Shown here: positions 8,689-16,311 of the stretch, piece after piece | Position numbering within the stretch: the first letter of the stretch is position 1 | How the letters are laid out: each line of letters begins with the position of its first letter | Origin: an uncultured Odoribacter sp. | GTDB taxonomy: Bacteria; Bacteroidota; Bacteroidia; Bacteroidales; Marinifilaceae | Length of the DNA: 47,998 nt | Direction of reading: 5' to 3' | Assembly (NCBI GenBank): GCA_910589025.1 | Contig: CAJURM010000022.1 | Location: 1-47,998, forward strand | Notes under the pieces: generated by a model | The model's database searches: none | What the model was told of the DNA's origin: nothing | The model's input: the letters and a program-made list of their open reading frames with translations, nothing else | Translations under genes and position numbers: made by a program

Positions 8689-8718
8689 TTTCAAAATGAA
8701 AGCAACTACATCCAAACC

Positions 8719-10029
8719 ATGCAAAACAATATTATAGACAAACAACTGGTAGAAGAACAACTTCTGCAAGCCGGTATCCGGGACATGGACACAGCTTCCA
8801 TCCGGGATATTGTAAAAATAACCAATCTTTTAGAGAAAGCCAGTCACGAAAAATTCATCCGGATGGAAATGGGCGTTCCGGGTCTGCCTCCCTCCCGCAT
8901 CGGCACCGAAGCCGAAATCGAGGCGCTCAAAACGGGAGTCGCCCAATATTATCCCATGCTGGAAGGGAACCAACTCCTGTCGGAAGAAGCCTCCCGGTTC
9001 ATAAAAAACTTCATGGACGTCAATGTGAAACCGGAACACATCATTCCCACCGTCGGCGCCATGCAAGCCTCTTATGTCAGTTTCATGGCGCTGACGGAAT
9101 ACCAGGAAGGCAAAGACACCGTCCTGTTTATCGACCCCGGCTTTTCTGTTCAGAAAACACAGATGGAAGTCATCGGCAAACCTTATGAAAGCTTTGACAT
9201 CTATCCGTACCGGGGAGAAAAACTGCGCACGAAATTGGAAGAATACCTAAAAAAAGGAAACATCTGCGCAATCGTTTACAGCAACCCCAACAACCCTGCC
9301 TGGATATGCCTGACAGAAGAAGAACTGAAAACCATCGGCGAATTAGCTACCTGTTATGACGTTATCATTGTGGAGGACCTGGCTTACTTCGCCATGGATT
9401 TCCGCAAAGACCTCTCCAAGCCCGGCGAACCGCCCTACCAACCCAGCGTAGCACATTACACCGACAACTTCATGCTGATGATTTCCAGCTCAAAACTGTT
9501 TAGCTATGCCGGACAACGCTTAGGATTACTGGGCATATCCGACAGCCTTTACCATAAAAAATCCGCCCGTTTGAAAACACGCTACGGAGCGGAGGAATTA
9601 GGCTATACCATCGTTTACAAACTGATATACACCCAGACCTCCGGCACCTCCCACTCTCCCCAATTGGCCATCACCGCCATTCTCAAGGCCGCAAACGAAG
9701 GCAGGCTGAACATCCTGGAAGATGCACGGGAATATGGGGTCAGAGCCGGAATCATAAAAAAACTGTTCACAGAAGCTGGCTTCCACATCGTCTACGAAAA
9801 AGACGAGACAGAAAAAATTGCAGACGGTTTTTATTTCACCATCGGCTATCCGGGAATGACCGGAGGACAACTCGCCAAAGAACTGCTCTATTACGGAATC
9901 GCTTCCCTGCCCCTGAAAAAATGCGGCAGCCAAAAAGAAGGACTGCGGGCATGCGTATCACAAATCGGACGGGATAAAATCGACATACTGGAAAAAAGAC
10001 TGGCTCTTTTCAAAAAAGACCACACCTGA
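8719..10029 (+). CDS. Class I/II PLP-dependent aminotransferase
   Basis: A 436-residue fold-type I aminotransferase. Visible motifs: substrate-side GVPGLPPSRIG and YYPMLEGN, PLP-binding VGAMQAS, NPNNPAW, the Asp of VIIVEDLAYFAMDF, and the Schiff-base lysine in ISSSKLFSYAGQRLG. The substrate cannot be assigned; such enzymes make 2-oxoacids from amino acids. It lies directly upstream of a complete 2-oxoacid:ferredoxin oxidoreductase operon in the same orientation, consistent with transamination feeding oxidative decarboxylation of the resulting 2-oxoacid (inference). The ATG at 8719 is chosen over the TTG at 8686 because the latter sits in the promoter. Confidence 0.9.
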   Translation: MQNNIIDKQLVEEQLLQAGIRDMDTASIRDIVKITNLLEKASHEKFIRMEMGVPGLPPSRIGTEAEIEALKTGVAQYYPMLEGNQLLSEEASRFIKNFMDVNVKPEHIIPTVGAMQASYVSFMALTEYQEGKDTVLFIDPGFSVQKTQMEVIGKPYESFDIYPYRGEKLRTKLEEYLKKGNICAIVYSNPNNPAWICLTEEELKTIGELATCYDVIIVEDLAYFAMDFRKDLSKPGEPPYQPSVAHYTDNFMLMISSSKLFSYAGQRLGLLGISDSLYHKKSARLKTRYGAEELGYTIVYKLIYTQTSGTSHSPQLAITAILKAANEGRLNILEDAREYGVRAGIIKKLFTEAGFHIVYEKDETEKIADGFYFTIGYPGMTGGQLAKELLYYGIASLPLKKCGSQKEGLRACVSQIGRDKIDILEKRLALFKKDHT

Positions 10030-10103
10030 AGAAGCCAAAACCTGCACACCTGGCGGCAGAGTGTGTAAATATGGGCGCCAAAATGAAAATAAAGACACTT
10101 TTT

Positions 10104-10134
10104 TTTGCACCGTTGATATAAAAATGTAATTTTA
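10104..10134 (+). promoter_or_regulatory. Promoter of the 2-oxoacid:ferredoxin oxidoreductase operon
   Basis: TTTG at 10104-10107, a 19-bp spacer and TAATTTTA at 10127-10134 (7 of 8 matches to TAnnTTTG). The ATG follows about 70 bp downstream. Confidence 0.65.
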
Positions 10135-10202
10135 TAGCCGAAAAAGATTACAATACAAAATCAAAAATAACAAATATTAAATAATCTATAATCATTTTAG
10201 AT

Positions 10203-10430
10203 ATGGCTAAATTCAGAGGAGCAATTGTTGTAGACAACGAAAAATGCAAAGGTTGCGGATTGTGCGTCGCAGCGTGCCCGACCAAAGTAATCGACCTCCA
10301 TTCCGAAGTGAATGGGAAAGGCTACCACTATGCTTACATGAAAGAACTGGAAGCCTGCATCGGGTGCACAAGCTGTGCTATGGTGTGTCCGGATTCCGTT
10401 ATCAGTGTTTACAAAATCAATGTACAATAA
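10203..10430 (+). CDS. 2-oxoacid:ferredoxin oxidoreductase delta subunit (2[4Fe-4S] ferredoxin)
   Basis: A 75-residue ferredoxin with two classical clusters, CKGCGLCVAACP and CIGCTSCAMVCP, each giving three cysteines plus one to the partner cluster. It passes electrons from the TPP/CoA active site to soluble ferredoxin. It is the first gene of a four-gene operon (delta, alpha, beta, gamma), the usual order for KOR/VOR enzymes in Bacteroidota. The next gene starts 16 bp downstream. Confidence 0.93.
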   Translation: MAKFRGAIVVDNEKCKGCGLCVAACPTKVIDLHSEVNGKGYHYAYMKELEACIGCTSCAMVCPDSVISVYKINVQ

Positions 10431-10446
10431 AATAAAACTACCGAAA

Positions 10447-11529
10447 ATGTCTGAAATAAAATTAATGAAGGGTAATGAAGTCATTGCTGAAGCTGCCATC
10501 CGCTGCGGATGTGACGGTTATTTCGGCTACCCCATTACCCCGCAATCGGAAGTTATGGAAACTCTCATGCTAAGGAAACCGTGGGAAGAAACCGGAATGG
10601 TTGTATTGCAGGCAGAAAGCGAAATCGCCTCCATCAACATGGTATACGGCGGAGCTGCCTGCGGCAAAAAAGTAATGACCTCTTCCTCCAGTCCCGGTGT
10701 CAGCTTGATGCAGGAAGGCCTTACTTATATTGCCGGTGCCGAATTGCCCTGTCTGGTGGTGGACGTTGTCAGAGGAGGCCCCGGTTTAGGTACGATACAG
10801 CCTGCACAGAGCGACTATTTCCAGGCAACCAAAGGCGGCGGACACGGCGACTATCATCTGATTGTCCTGGCACCCGCTTCCGTACAGGAAATGAACGACT
10901 TTGTATCCTTAGGCTTCGACCTGGCCTTCAAATACCGCAACCCGGCCATGATACTGGCGGACGGCGTCATCGGACAGATGATGGAAAAAGTGGAACTCTC
11001 TCCCTACAAACCCCGATGGACGGAAGAAGAAATCGAAAAAATAAGCGGTAGCTGGGCCCTCACAGGCAAAAAGAAAAACCGCGACCGGCACATTGTCACC
11101 TCGCTGGAATTGGATGCCCATCGTCAGGAAGTCTTCAACGAAAAACTACAGCGCAAATACCGGGAAATCGAACAGAACGAAGTGCGCTTTGAAAAAATCG
11201 GCTGTGACGACGCGGAATACCTCTTCATCGCTTACGGCTCAAGTGCCCGCATTTGTCAGAAATCCATCGAACTCGCCCGCCAGGAAGGCATAAAAGTAGG
11301 GCTGTTGCGTCCCATCACCCTCTATCCTTTCCCGACACAGGCGATTGCCGAAATGGCTGACCGGACAAAAGGGATGCTCACCGTTGAAATGAGTGCCGGA
11401 CAAATGGTGGAAGACGTGCGACTGGCTGTGAACGGAAAAACCCGGGTAGAACACTACGGACGTATGGGCGGTGTGGTTCCGACCCCGGAAGAAATTGTCG
11501 AGGCACTGAAAGCCAATTTTAAATTGTAA
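10447..11529 (+). CDS. vorB: 2-oxoacid:ferredoxin oxidoreductase alpha subunit (VorB-type)
   Basis: A 360-residue alpha subunit. It begins with EIKLMKGNEVIAEAAIRCG and carries the family motif YFGYPITPQSEVME, then GVSLMQEGLTYIAGAELP, GGPGLGTIQPAQSDYFQ, and a C-terminal transketolase-like domain ending EHYGRMGGVVPTPEEIVEAL. With the TPP-binding beta subunit it decarboxylates a 2-oxoacid (2-oxoisovalerate or 2-oxoglutarate; the sequence alone does not decide) to an acyl-CoA with reduction of ferredoxin. The open frame extends upstream to 10375, overlapping the ferredoxin gene, but homology starts at the ATG at 10447. Confidence 0.92.
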   Translation: MSEIKLMKGNEVIAEAAIRCGCDGYFGYPITPQSEVMETLMLRKPWEETGMVVLQAESEIASINMVYGGAACGKKVMTSSSSPGVSLMQEGLTYIAGAELPCLVVDVVRGGPGLGTIQPAQSDYFQATKGGGHGDYHLIVLAPASVQEMNDFVSLGFDLAFKYRNPAMILADGVIGQMMEKVELSPYKPRWTEEEIEKISGSWALTGKKKNRDRHIVTSLELDAHRQEVFNEKLQRKYREIEQNEVRFEKIGCDDAEYLFIAYGSSARICQKSIELARQEGIKVGLLRPITLYPFPTQAIAEMADRTKGMLTVEMSAGQMVEDVRLAVNGKTRVEHYGRMGGVVPTPEEIVEALKANFKL

Positions 11530-11574
11530 TTTCTCCACAGCAATTTAAAATTCAAAATTTAAAAATTAAACACA

Positions 11575-12339
11575 ATGATTGATATTAACGATATAGTAAA
11601 ACCAGAGAACCTCATCTACGGGAAATCGTCTCTGCTTACCGATAACATCATGCACTACTGTCCCGGATGTACCCACGGTGTCGTCCACAAATTGGTTGCG
11701 GAAGTTATTGAAGAATTAGACATCCAGGACAAGACCATCGGTGTTTCACCGGTAGGTTGCAGTGTTTTTGCCTACAACTACATTGACGTAGACTGGGCGG
11801 AAGCCGCCCACGGGCGTGCTCCTGCCGTGGCAACAGCCATCAGCCGCCTGCATCCGGAAAAATACGTCTTCACCTACCAGGGGGACGGCGACTTAGCTTC
11901 CATCGGTTGCGGAGAAATCATGCACGCCTGCAACCGCGGGGAAAACATTGTCATTATCTTCATCAACAATGCCATCTACGGCATGACCGGAGGACAGATG
12001 GCCCCGACCACCCTGCTGGGACAGGTGACAGCCACCACCCCATACGGACGCGATGCCAAATTAAACGGTTTCCCGCTTAAAATTACAGAACTGATAGCCC
12101 AACTCGACGGAACCTGTTACGTTACCCGCCAGAGTGCGGAAACACCGGCAGCGGTAAGAAAAACGAAAAATGCCATCAAAAAAGCATTTCAGAACACCCG
12201 TCTGAACAAAGGTACCTCTTTTGTCGAAGTGGTAGGAACCTGTAACTCCGGATGGAAACAAACTCCCGTGGATGCCAACAATTGGATGCGGGAAAACATG
12301 TTCAAAAAATATCCGTTAGGAGACATGAAAGACATTTAA
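11575..12339 (+). CDS. 2-oxoacid:ferredoxin oxidoreductase beta subunit (TPP-binding)
   Basis: A 254-residue beta subunit. The TPP/Mg motif is YQGDGDLASIGCGEIMHACNRG followed by IIFINNAIYGMTGGQM. The N-terminal YCPGCTHGVVHKLV and PVGCSVFAYNY hold conserved cysteines. Catalytic partner of VorB; the active site forms at the alpha/beta interface. 45 bp after vorB and 18 bp before the gamma gene, without terminators between. Confidence 0.93.
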   Translation: MIDINDIVKPENLIYGKSSLLTDNIMHYCPGCTHGVVHKLVAEVIEELDIQDKTIGVSPVGCSVFAYNYIDVDWAEAAHGRAPAVATAISRLHPEKYVFTYQGDGDLASIGCGEIMHACNRGENIVIIFINNAIYGMTGGQMAPTTLLGQVTATTPYGRDAKLNGFPLKITELIAQLDGTCYVTRQSAETPAAVRKTKNAIKKAFQNTRLNKGTSFVEVVGTCNSGWKQTPVDANNWMRENMFKKYPLGDMKDI

Positions 12340-12357
12340 TTTCAATTATTTAAAACT

Positions 12358-12909
12358 ATGACTGAAGAAATTATTATAGCAGGATTCGGAGGACAAGGCG
12401 TCCTTTCCATGGGAAAAATTCTTGCCTATTCCGGAATTATGCAGGACCAGGAAGTATCCTGGATGCCCTCTTACGGTCCCGAAATGCGCGGAGGTACGGC
12501 CAATGTAACCGTCATTATCAGCGACGAACGCATCAGCTCTCCCGTTCTGACCCGTTTTGATACGGCCATTATACTGAACCAACAATCTATGGACAAATTC
12601 GAATCGCAGGTGAAACCGGGAGGTACCCTCCTCTACGACCCGAACGGCATCACCCATCATCCCACCCGCAAAGACATCAACATCTACCGGGTGGAAGGGG
12701 CACGGCTGGCAGCAGAAAGCGGCAATCCGAAAATATTCAATATGATTATCCTGGGCGGTTTTCTGAAAGTAAAACCGGTGGTGAAACTGGAAAACATCGA
12801 AAAGGGACTTCAAAAATCCCTGCCTCCACGCCACCACAGCATGATACCGATGAACATCGAAGCCGTACGCATGGGAATGGAGCATATTGAAACAATCAAT
12901 CAATTATAA
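12358..12909 (+). CDS. 2-oxoacid:ferredoxin oxidoreductase gamma subunit
   Basis: A 183-residue gamma subunit (POR_gamma family). Diagnostic motifs are IIIAGFGGQGVLSMGKILAYSG near the start and SWMPSYGPEMRGGTANVTVIIS, which binds coenzyme A at the subunit interface. Last gene of the operon; a strong terminator follows. Confidence 0.93.
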   Translation: MTEEIIIAGFGGQGVLSMGKILAYSGIMQDQEVSWMPSYGPEMRGGTANVTVIISDERISSPVLTRFDTAIILNQQSMDKFESQVKPGGTLLYDPNGITHHPTRKDINIYRVEGARLAAESGNPKIFNMIILGGFLKVKPVVKLENIEKGLQKSLPPRHHSMIPMNIEAVRMGMEHIETINQL

Positions 12910-12931
12910 ACCTTTTTCTCACCTTACACCC

Positions 12932-12963
12932 AAAAGGCGGTCTTTGCGGACCGCCTTTTACTT
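12932..12963 (+). terminator. Terminator of the oxidoreductase operon
   Basis: A perfect 11-bp stem, AAAAGGCGGTC (12932-12942) with GACCGCCTTTT (12949-12959), and a 6-nt loop, 22 bp after the stop codon of the gamma gene. Confidence 0.9.
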
Positions 12964-12982
12964 TCAACACTTGCCGTTGCAC

Positions 12983-13015
12983 AAAAAAACAGGACCATCT
13001 TTCCGGACAGTCCTG
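12983..13015 (-). terminator. Terminator of the coiled-coil lipoprotein gene
   Basis: On the minus strand CAGGAC pairs with GTCCTG around a 14-nt loop and is followed by seven T (plus strand A-run at 12983-12989). Confidence 0.7.
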
Positions 13016-13037
13016 CATCCTGTGTAAAAAACACAGA

Positions 13038-13913
13038 TTAACCAATCATAACGACGAGATACTTCGTTTGTTTCCAGAACGCATTTTCATCCTGAATTTT
13101 CAGGACCAGCATTCCGTCCTCGCCGGGTTCTAAAGTATATGAATCAGAAGGGTGTACAGACAACACTTTCGCTTTTTTGCTCTCCAGAGCAATGGCTTTC
13201 GTTTGGCGCACATCAATACTCTTGAAATCCGCATCCTGAGCCTGCGAAGAAACAATGGGCGGACAGAACAAGCCCTGCCGTGAAATCACCTTTGCTTCTT
13301 TCAATGCCTTACGGGTGCCCACTAAATAATTGGCTTCATGAATCGTCTGATCCTGTTCGGCAATCGTCGATTTCTGGCTGGCAGACTCTTTATTCAATTG
13401 CGCCACATTCTGGTTCAAATCGGCAATCTCCCTGATTTTTGCCGCCAATTGCTTATCTTTTTCTGCCAACTGAGCTACAATCTCATTGATTTTCTGGCTC
13501 CTCTGCTCCAATTCTTCATTCAGCCCTGCAATCAATTTCTTAAACTCAGCCGACTGTCTCTTATTCTTTTTCTCCAACAGGGCCACCTGTTCTTTGTAAC
13601 CGTTGATGGCTTCCGAAACGGCTCTTATATCACTTTTCAAAGCCTCTACCTGCTTCTTGGACTTTGCGGAAGGCACATCCCCCGAAGTTTCCAATGCCAA
13701 CAAATGTTCGGCCTCACGGATAGACTGCATCCCTGCCGAAATATCATTCAAATCGGCAAAAAGACTCTCCATTTCTGCCGTCTGCGAAGCATTCACGGCT
13801 TTCAACGTATCCACCGTAGCCAACAAATTCTTATATTTCTGGGAACTCTCCACGCACCCATTAATAAAAAACAGACCCACCAGGCCTATGACTAAAAAAA
13901 CAAACTTTTTCAT
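13038..13913 (-). CDS. Coiled-coil lipoprotein of unknown function
   Basis: A 291-residue protein starting MKKFVFLVIGLVGLFFINGC: hydrophobic signal plus a Cys at residue 20 as predicted lipidation site. Residues ~25-190 are heptad-rich coiled coil (VEALKSDIRAVSEAINGYKE, IAGLNEELEQRSQKINEIVA, LNQNVAQLNKESASQK). The last ~80 residues form a beta-rich domain (SDSYTLEPGEDGMLVLKI, FWKQTKYLVVMIG). Similar coiled-coil lipoproteins are common in Bacteroidales; the role is unknown. The frame is open 72 bp further upstream, but the lipoprotein signal fixes the start at 13913. It is divergent from the DUF3078 gene. Confidence 0.8.
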   Translation of the reverse strand: MKKFVFLVIGLVGLFFINGCVESSQKYKNLLATVDTLKAVNASQTAEMESLFADLNDISAGMQSIREAEHLLALETSGDVPSAKSKKQVEALKSDIRAVSEAINGYKEQVALLEKKNKRQSAEFKKLIAGLNEELEQRSQKINEIVAQLAEKDKQLAAKIREIADLNQNVAQLNKESASQKSTIAEQDQTIHEANYLVGTRKALKEAKVISRQGLFCPPIVSSQAQDADFKSIDVRQTKAIALESKKAKVLSVHPSDSYTLEPGEDGMLVLKIQDENAFWKQTKYLVVMIG

Positions 13914-14048
13914 AATGTTCCTATTTTTATGGTTTATCTGACTTATTGCTTGACTAAGTGCAAAACACATACCAACACGGCACACTCATTTCAAAACAAT
14001 ATCTATCAACCGTTTACACCCAGATACAGCACTTTCAGAACCAACAAA

Positions 14049-14092
14049 AATGGGGAATTCCGCCTCAACACTGTGGATTTATTCCCCATTTC
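14049..14092. repeat. 11-bp inverted repeat in a divergent intergenic region
   Basis: AAATGGGGAAT (14049-14059) pairs perfectly with ATTCCCCATTT (14082-14092) across 22 nt. It lies between the divergent lipoprotein and DUF3078 genes, so it is not an obvious terminator; it could be an operator or a structured 5' leader. Confidence 0.5.
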
Positions 14093-14187
14093 TCCTGTTA
14101 AAAATAAAGCGGTGATGAAAATTTATTCATCCGTGAGTTAAAACCTTTTTACACTGCGGACGTAACAAATTGCAAAAAACGGAACAA

Positions 14188-15069
14188 ATGAAACTATTTT
14201 CCCTCTGCATCATTCTCCAATTGCTCTTGTGGAGCACATGGGACGCCACGGCACAACCCGACCAGAATCCCTATTGGACACGCAACGGTATCGCTTCTTT
14301 CAATCTCTCCCAGGCAAACCTCAGTAGCTGGTCGGCAGGAGGGGAATCCGCCATCGGACTGGATGCCCTGTTAACCTACACCGCCGATTACAAAAAAGAG
14401 AGGCACCTGCTGAACAACCGCCTTGAACTGGCATACGGACTGAACAGAACAGACGGCAACGGAACCCGCAAAACCAACGACAAAATCTACCTCTCCTCCA
14501 CCTACGGCTACGAACTGAGGAAAAACCTCTACCTGAGCGGTCTGTTCTCCTTCCAGACCCAATTTGCCAAAGGATACAACTACGACCTGTCGGAAAACAT
14601 CTTTATTTCCAAATTCATGGCTCCCGCCTACCTTCTGGTCGGTGCCGGAGTAACCTGGACACCCAAACCTTATTTCACGGCCACTTTTACTCCAGCCGCA
14701 TGGCGGGGGACATTCGTCACCAACGACAGCCTGTCGGATGCGGGTGCATTCGGCGTAAAAAAAGGGAACCACCTGCTGTCCGAATTCGGTGCAGACTTAA
14801 GAATGGAAGTAAAATATGAATTTCTCAAAAACATGACCATCTACTCCCGACTGGAATTTTACTCCAACTACCTGGAAAAACCGCAGAACGTCGACATTTT
14901 TTGGGACGTATTGCTCAACATGAAAATAAACGACTGGTTCTCCACCAACCTGTCCACCAATCTGATTTACGATAACGAGGTGAAAATCGTCCAAAAAGAC
15001 GGGAAAGCCGGCCCCAAAATCCAGTTTAAAGAGATTCTGGGTGTAGGATTGCAAATCACATTCCGGTAA
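14188..15069 (+). CDS. DUF3078 family predicted outer-membrane beta-barrel protein
   Basis: A 293-residue exported protein with signal peptide MKLFSLCIILQLLLWSTWDATAQ. The mature part starts YWTRNGIASFNLSQANLSSWSAGGE, the hallmark opening of DUF3078, and then alternates short strands and turns (LLNNRLELAYGLNR, LYLSGLFSFQTQF, YFTATFTPAAWRG, MTIYSRLEFYSNYL) up to a terminal GVGLQITFR ending in Arg after Phe, as in outer-membrane barrels. Function unknown. The ATG at 14188 is used rather than the TTG at 14170, because it directly opens the signal peptide. Confidence 0.85.
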   Translation: MKLFSLCIILQLLLWSTWDATAQPDQNPYWTRNGIASFNLSQANLSSWSAGGESAIGLDALLTYTADYKKERHLLNNRLELAYGLNRTDGNGTRKTNDKIYLSSTYGYELRKNLYLSGLFSFQTQFAKGYNYDLSENIFISKFMAPAYLLVGAGVTWTPKPYFTATFTPAAWRGTFVTNDSLSDAGAFGVKKGNHLLSEFGADLRMEVKYEFLKNMTIYSRLEFYSNYLEKPQNVDIFWDVLLNMKINDWFSTNLSTNLIYDNEVKIVQKDGKAGPKIQFKEILGVGLQITFR

Positions 15070-15082
15070 CACACAAACACAG

Positions 15083-15108
15083 AAAAAGACGGTATCCCCG
15101 TCTTTTTT
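15083..15108. terminator. Bidirectional terminator between DUF3078 and DUF4268 genes
   Basis: AAAAAGACGG (15083-15092) pairs with CCGTCTTTTT (15098-15107) around a 5-nt loop, with T-runs in both directions, between convergent genes. Confidence 0.88.
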
Positions 15109-15572
15109 CAGTTTCTGGACATCTTTATCCGCTCATTGATTAAATCCCGGTATTCCCAATAAGCCTCCTCCAGGAGAATCATTTTCTCCGCAAAAAAAGC
15201 ATATATCCTTTCCCAATCTTCCATCCGGTTGATACTCACTCCCGGCAATTCAAAATAAACGGCACTCACCGGACGGTCGTCAATCCCTTCATAATCCTCC
15301 TCCCACTTCAAATCCTCCCCGCAATCCTCCGCCATCAGCTTACGGTAACTCAGAAAACATTCGTAAATCTCGTAACGCCGGAGACTATTCTTATGGTCAA
15401 TCTGGAACAACACCAACGCCTTTCGGGTATCGGCAAAAAATTTCAACTGAACAGATTTGATTTTCACACCGGTCAAAACCCAGTGACGGTTGATCTTCTC
15501 CCTGCCGCAATACCGCTTAAACCCCTTCCAGAAATTCACCCTTAACTCCTTGACTTCCTCTTTACTCAACAT
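15108..15572 (-). CDS. DUF4268 domain-containing protein
   Basis: A 154-residue cytosolic protein matching the short, stand-alone form of DUF4268: FWKGFKRY, NWVLTGVKIK-like core (HWVLTGVKIKSVQLKFFADTRKA), VLFQIDHKNSLRRYEIYECF and a C-terminal helix LEEAYWEYRDLINERIKM. DUF4268 also occurs at the end of nuclease-like proteins, but this form has no visible catalytic motif. Function unknown. Divergent from rnhB, with a shared palindromic promoter region. Confidence 0.85.
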   Translation of the reverse strand: MLSKEEVKELRVNFWKGFKRYCGREKINRHWVLTGVKIKSVQLKFFADTRKALVLFQIDHKNSLRRYEIYECFLSYRKLMAEDCGEDLKWEEDYEGIDDRPVSAVYFELPGVSINRMEDWERIYAFFAEKMILLEEAYWEYRDLINERIKMSRN

Positions 15573-15602
15573 AACCCGATGGAAATAGAAAATTAAAAAC
15601 TG

Positions 15603-15632
15603 AAAATATTACTTTTGCAAAAGTAGTATTTT
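15603..15632. promoter_or_regulatory. Palindromic bidirectional promoter between DUF4268 and rnhB
   Basis: TACTTTTGCAAAAGTA (15610-15625) is a perfect 16-bp palindrome and extends to 30 bp with one mismatched pair. Each half is a perfect TAnnTTTG -7 box: plus strand 15610-15617, minus strand 15625-15618. The start codons of rnhB (15662) and the DUF4268 gene (15572) lie 45 and 46 bp away, almost symmetrical. No clear TTTG -33 elements on either side. Confidence 0.65.
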
Positions 15633-15661
15633 AATTCAACCCTCTCATCAATTTACACGCT

Positions 15662-16267
15662 ATGCTCGACTTAAAATTCAATCCGGCATGCATTGAGGCA
15701 GGATGTGACGAAGCCGGACGGGGATGCCTGGCGGGACCGGTTTTTGCTGCCGCCGTCATCCTCCCGGACGATTTTACCAATGAACTGCTCAACGACTCCA
15801 AACAATTGTCCGCCCGGCAGCGGGACAAACTGCGCTACGTCATTGAAACGGAAGCCGCAGCCTGGGCCGTAGCCTCCGTCGACAACCACAAAATCGACGA
15901 AATCAACATCCTCAACGCTTCCATTGCCGCCATGCACCTGGCACTGGACCAACTGACCCTCCGACCCCAACACATCATCGTCGACGGCAACCGCTTCAAG
16001 AAATATGCAGACATCCCCCACACCTGTGTGGTCAAAGGAGACGGCAAATACATGTCCATCGCCGCCGCATCCGTCCTGGCAAAAACCTACCGCGACGAAT
16101 ACATGGAAAACCTCGACCGCCGGTTTCCCGTTTACAACTGGAAACAGAACAAAGGTTACCCGACCCAGGAGCACCGGGACAAAATTAAAGAATTCGGGAT
16201 AACCGATTTCCACAGAAAAAGTTTTAATTTAGCAGACTCGCAATTGGAACTCCGTTTCAACGAATAA
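15662..16267 (+). CDS. rnhB: Ribonuclease HII
   Basis: A 201-residue RNase HII, which nicks RNA of RNA:DNA hybrids and removes misincorporated ribonucleotides. The catalytic acidic set is visible: Asp/Glu of CDEAGRGCLAGPV, Asp of HIIVDGNRF and the later Asp in VLAKTYRDEYM. Other family motifs: LNDSKQLSARQRD, IVDGNRFKKY, KGDGKYMSIAAASVLAKT, NKGYPTQEHRDKI, HRKSF. Full length. The GH3-family gene starts 44 bp downstream. Confidence 0.96.
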   Translation: MLDLKFNPACIEAGCDEAGRGCLAGPVFAAAVILPDDFTNELLNDSKQLSARQRDKLRYVIETEAAAWAVASVDNHKIDEINILNASIAAMHLALDQLTLRPQHIIVDGNRFKKYADIPHTCVVKGDGKYMSIAAASVLAKTYRDEYMENLDRRFPVYNWKQNKGYPTQEHRDKIKEFGITDFHRKSFNLADSQLELRFNE

Positions 16268-16311
16268 AAAAGCTCCCGGAGCTTCATTAAATTTTTAATC
16301 TGAATTCAGAC

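Noticed and set aside
10375..10446. N-terminal extension of VorB
   Set aside because: It overlaps the ferredoxin gene in another frame; family similarity begins at the ATG at 10447.
13929..14141. 70-codon open frame between the lipoprotein and DUF3078 genes
   Set aside because: Overlaps the lipoprotein gene's upstream region and an inverted repeat; composition unlike a protein and no family match.
16268..16311. Terminator between rnhB and the GH3-family gene
   Set aside because: AAGCTC-CCG-GAGCTT gives only a 6-bp stem and is followed by a poor T-run; the genes may still be cotranscribed.
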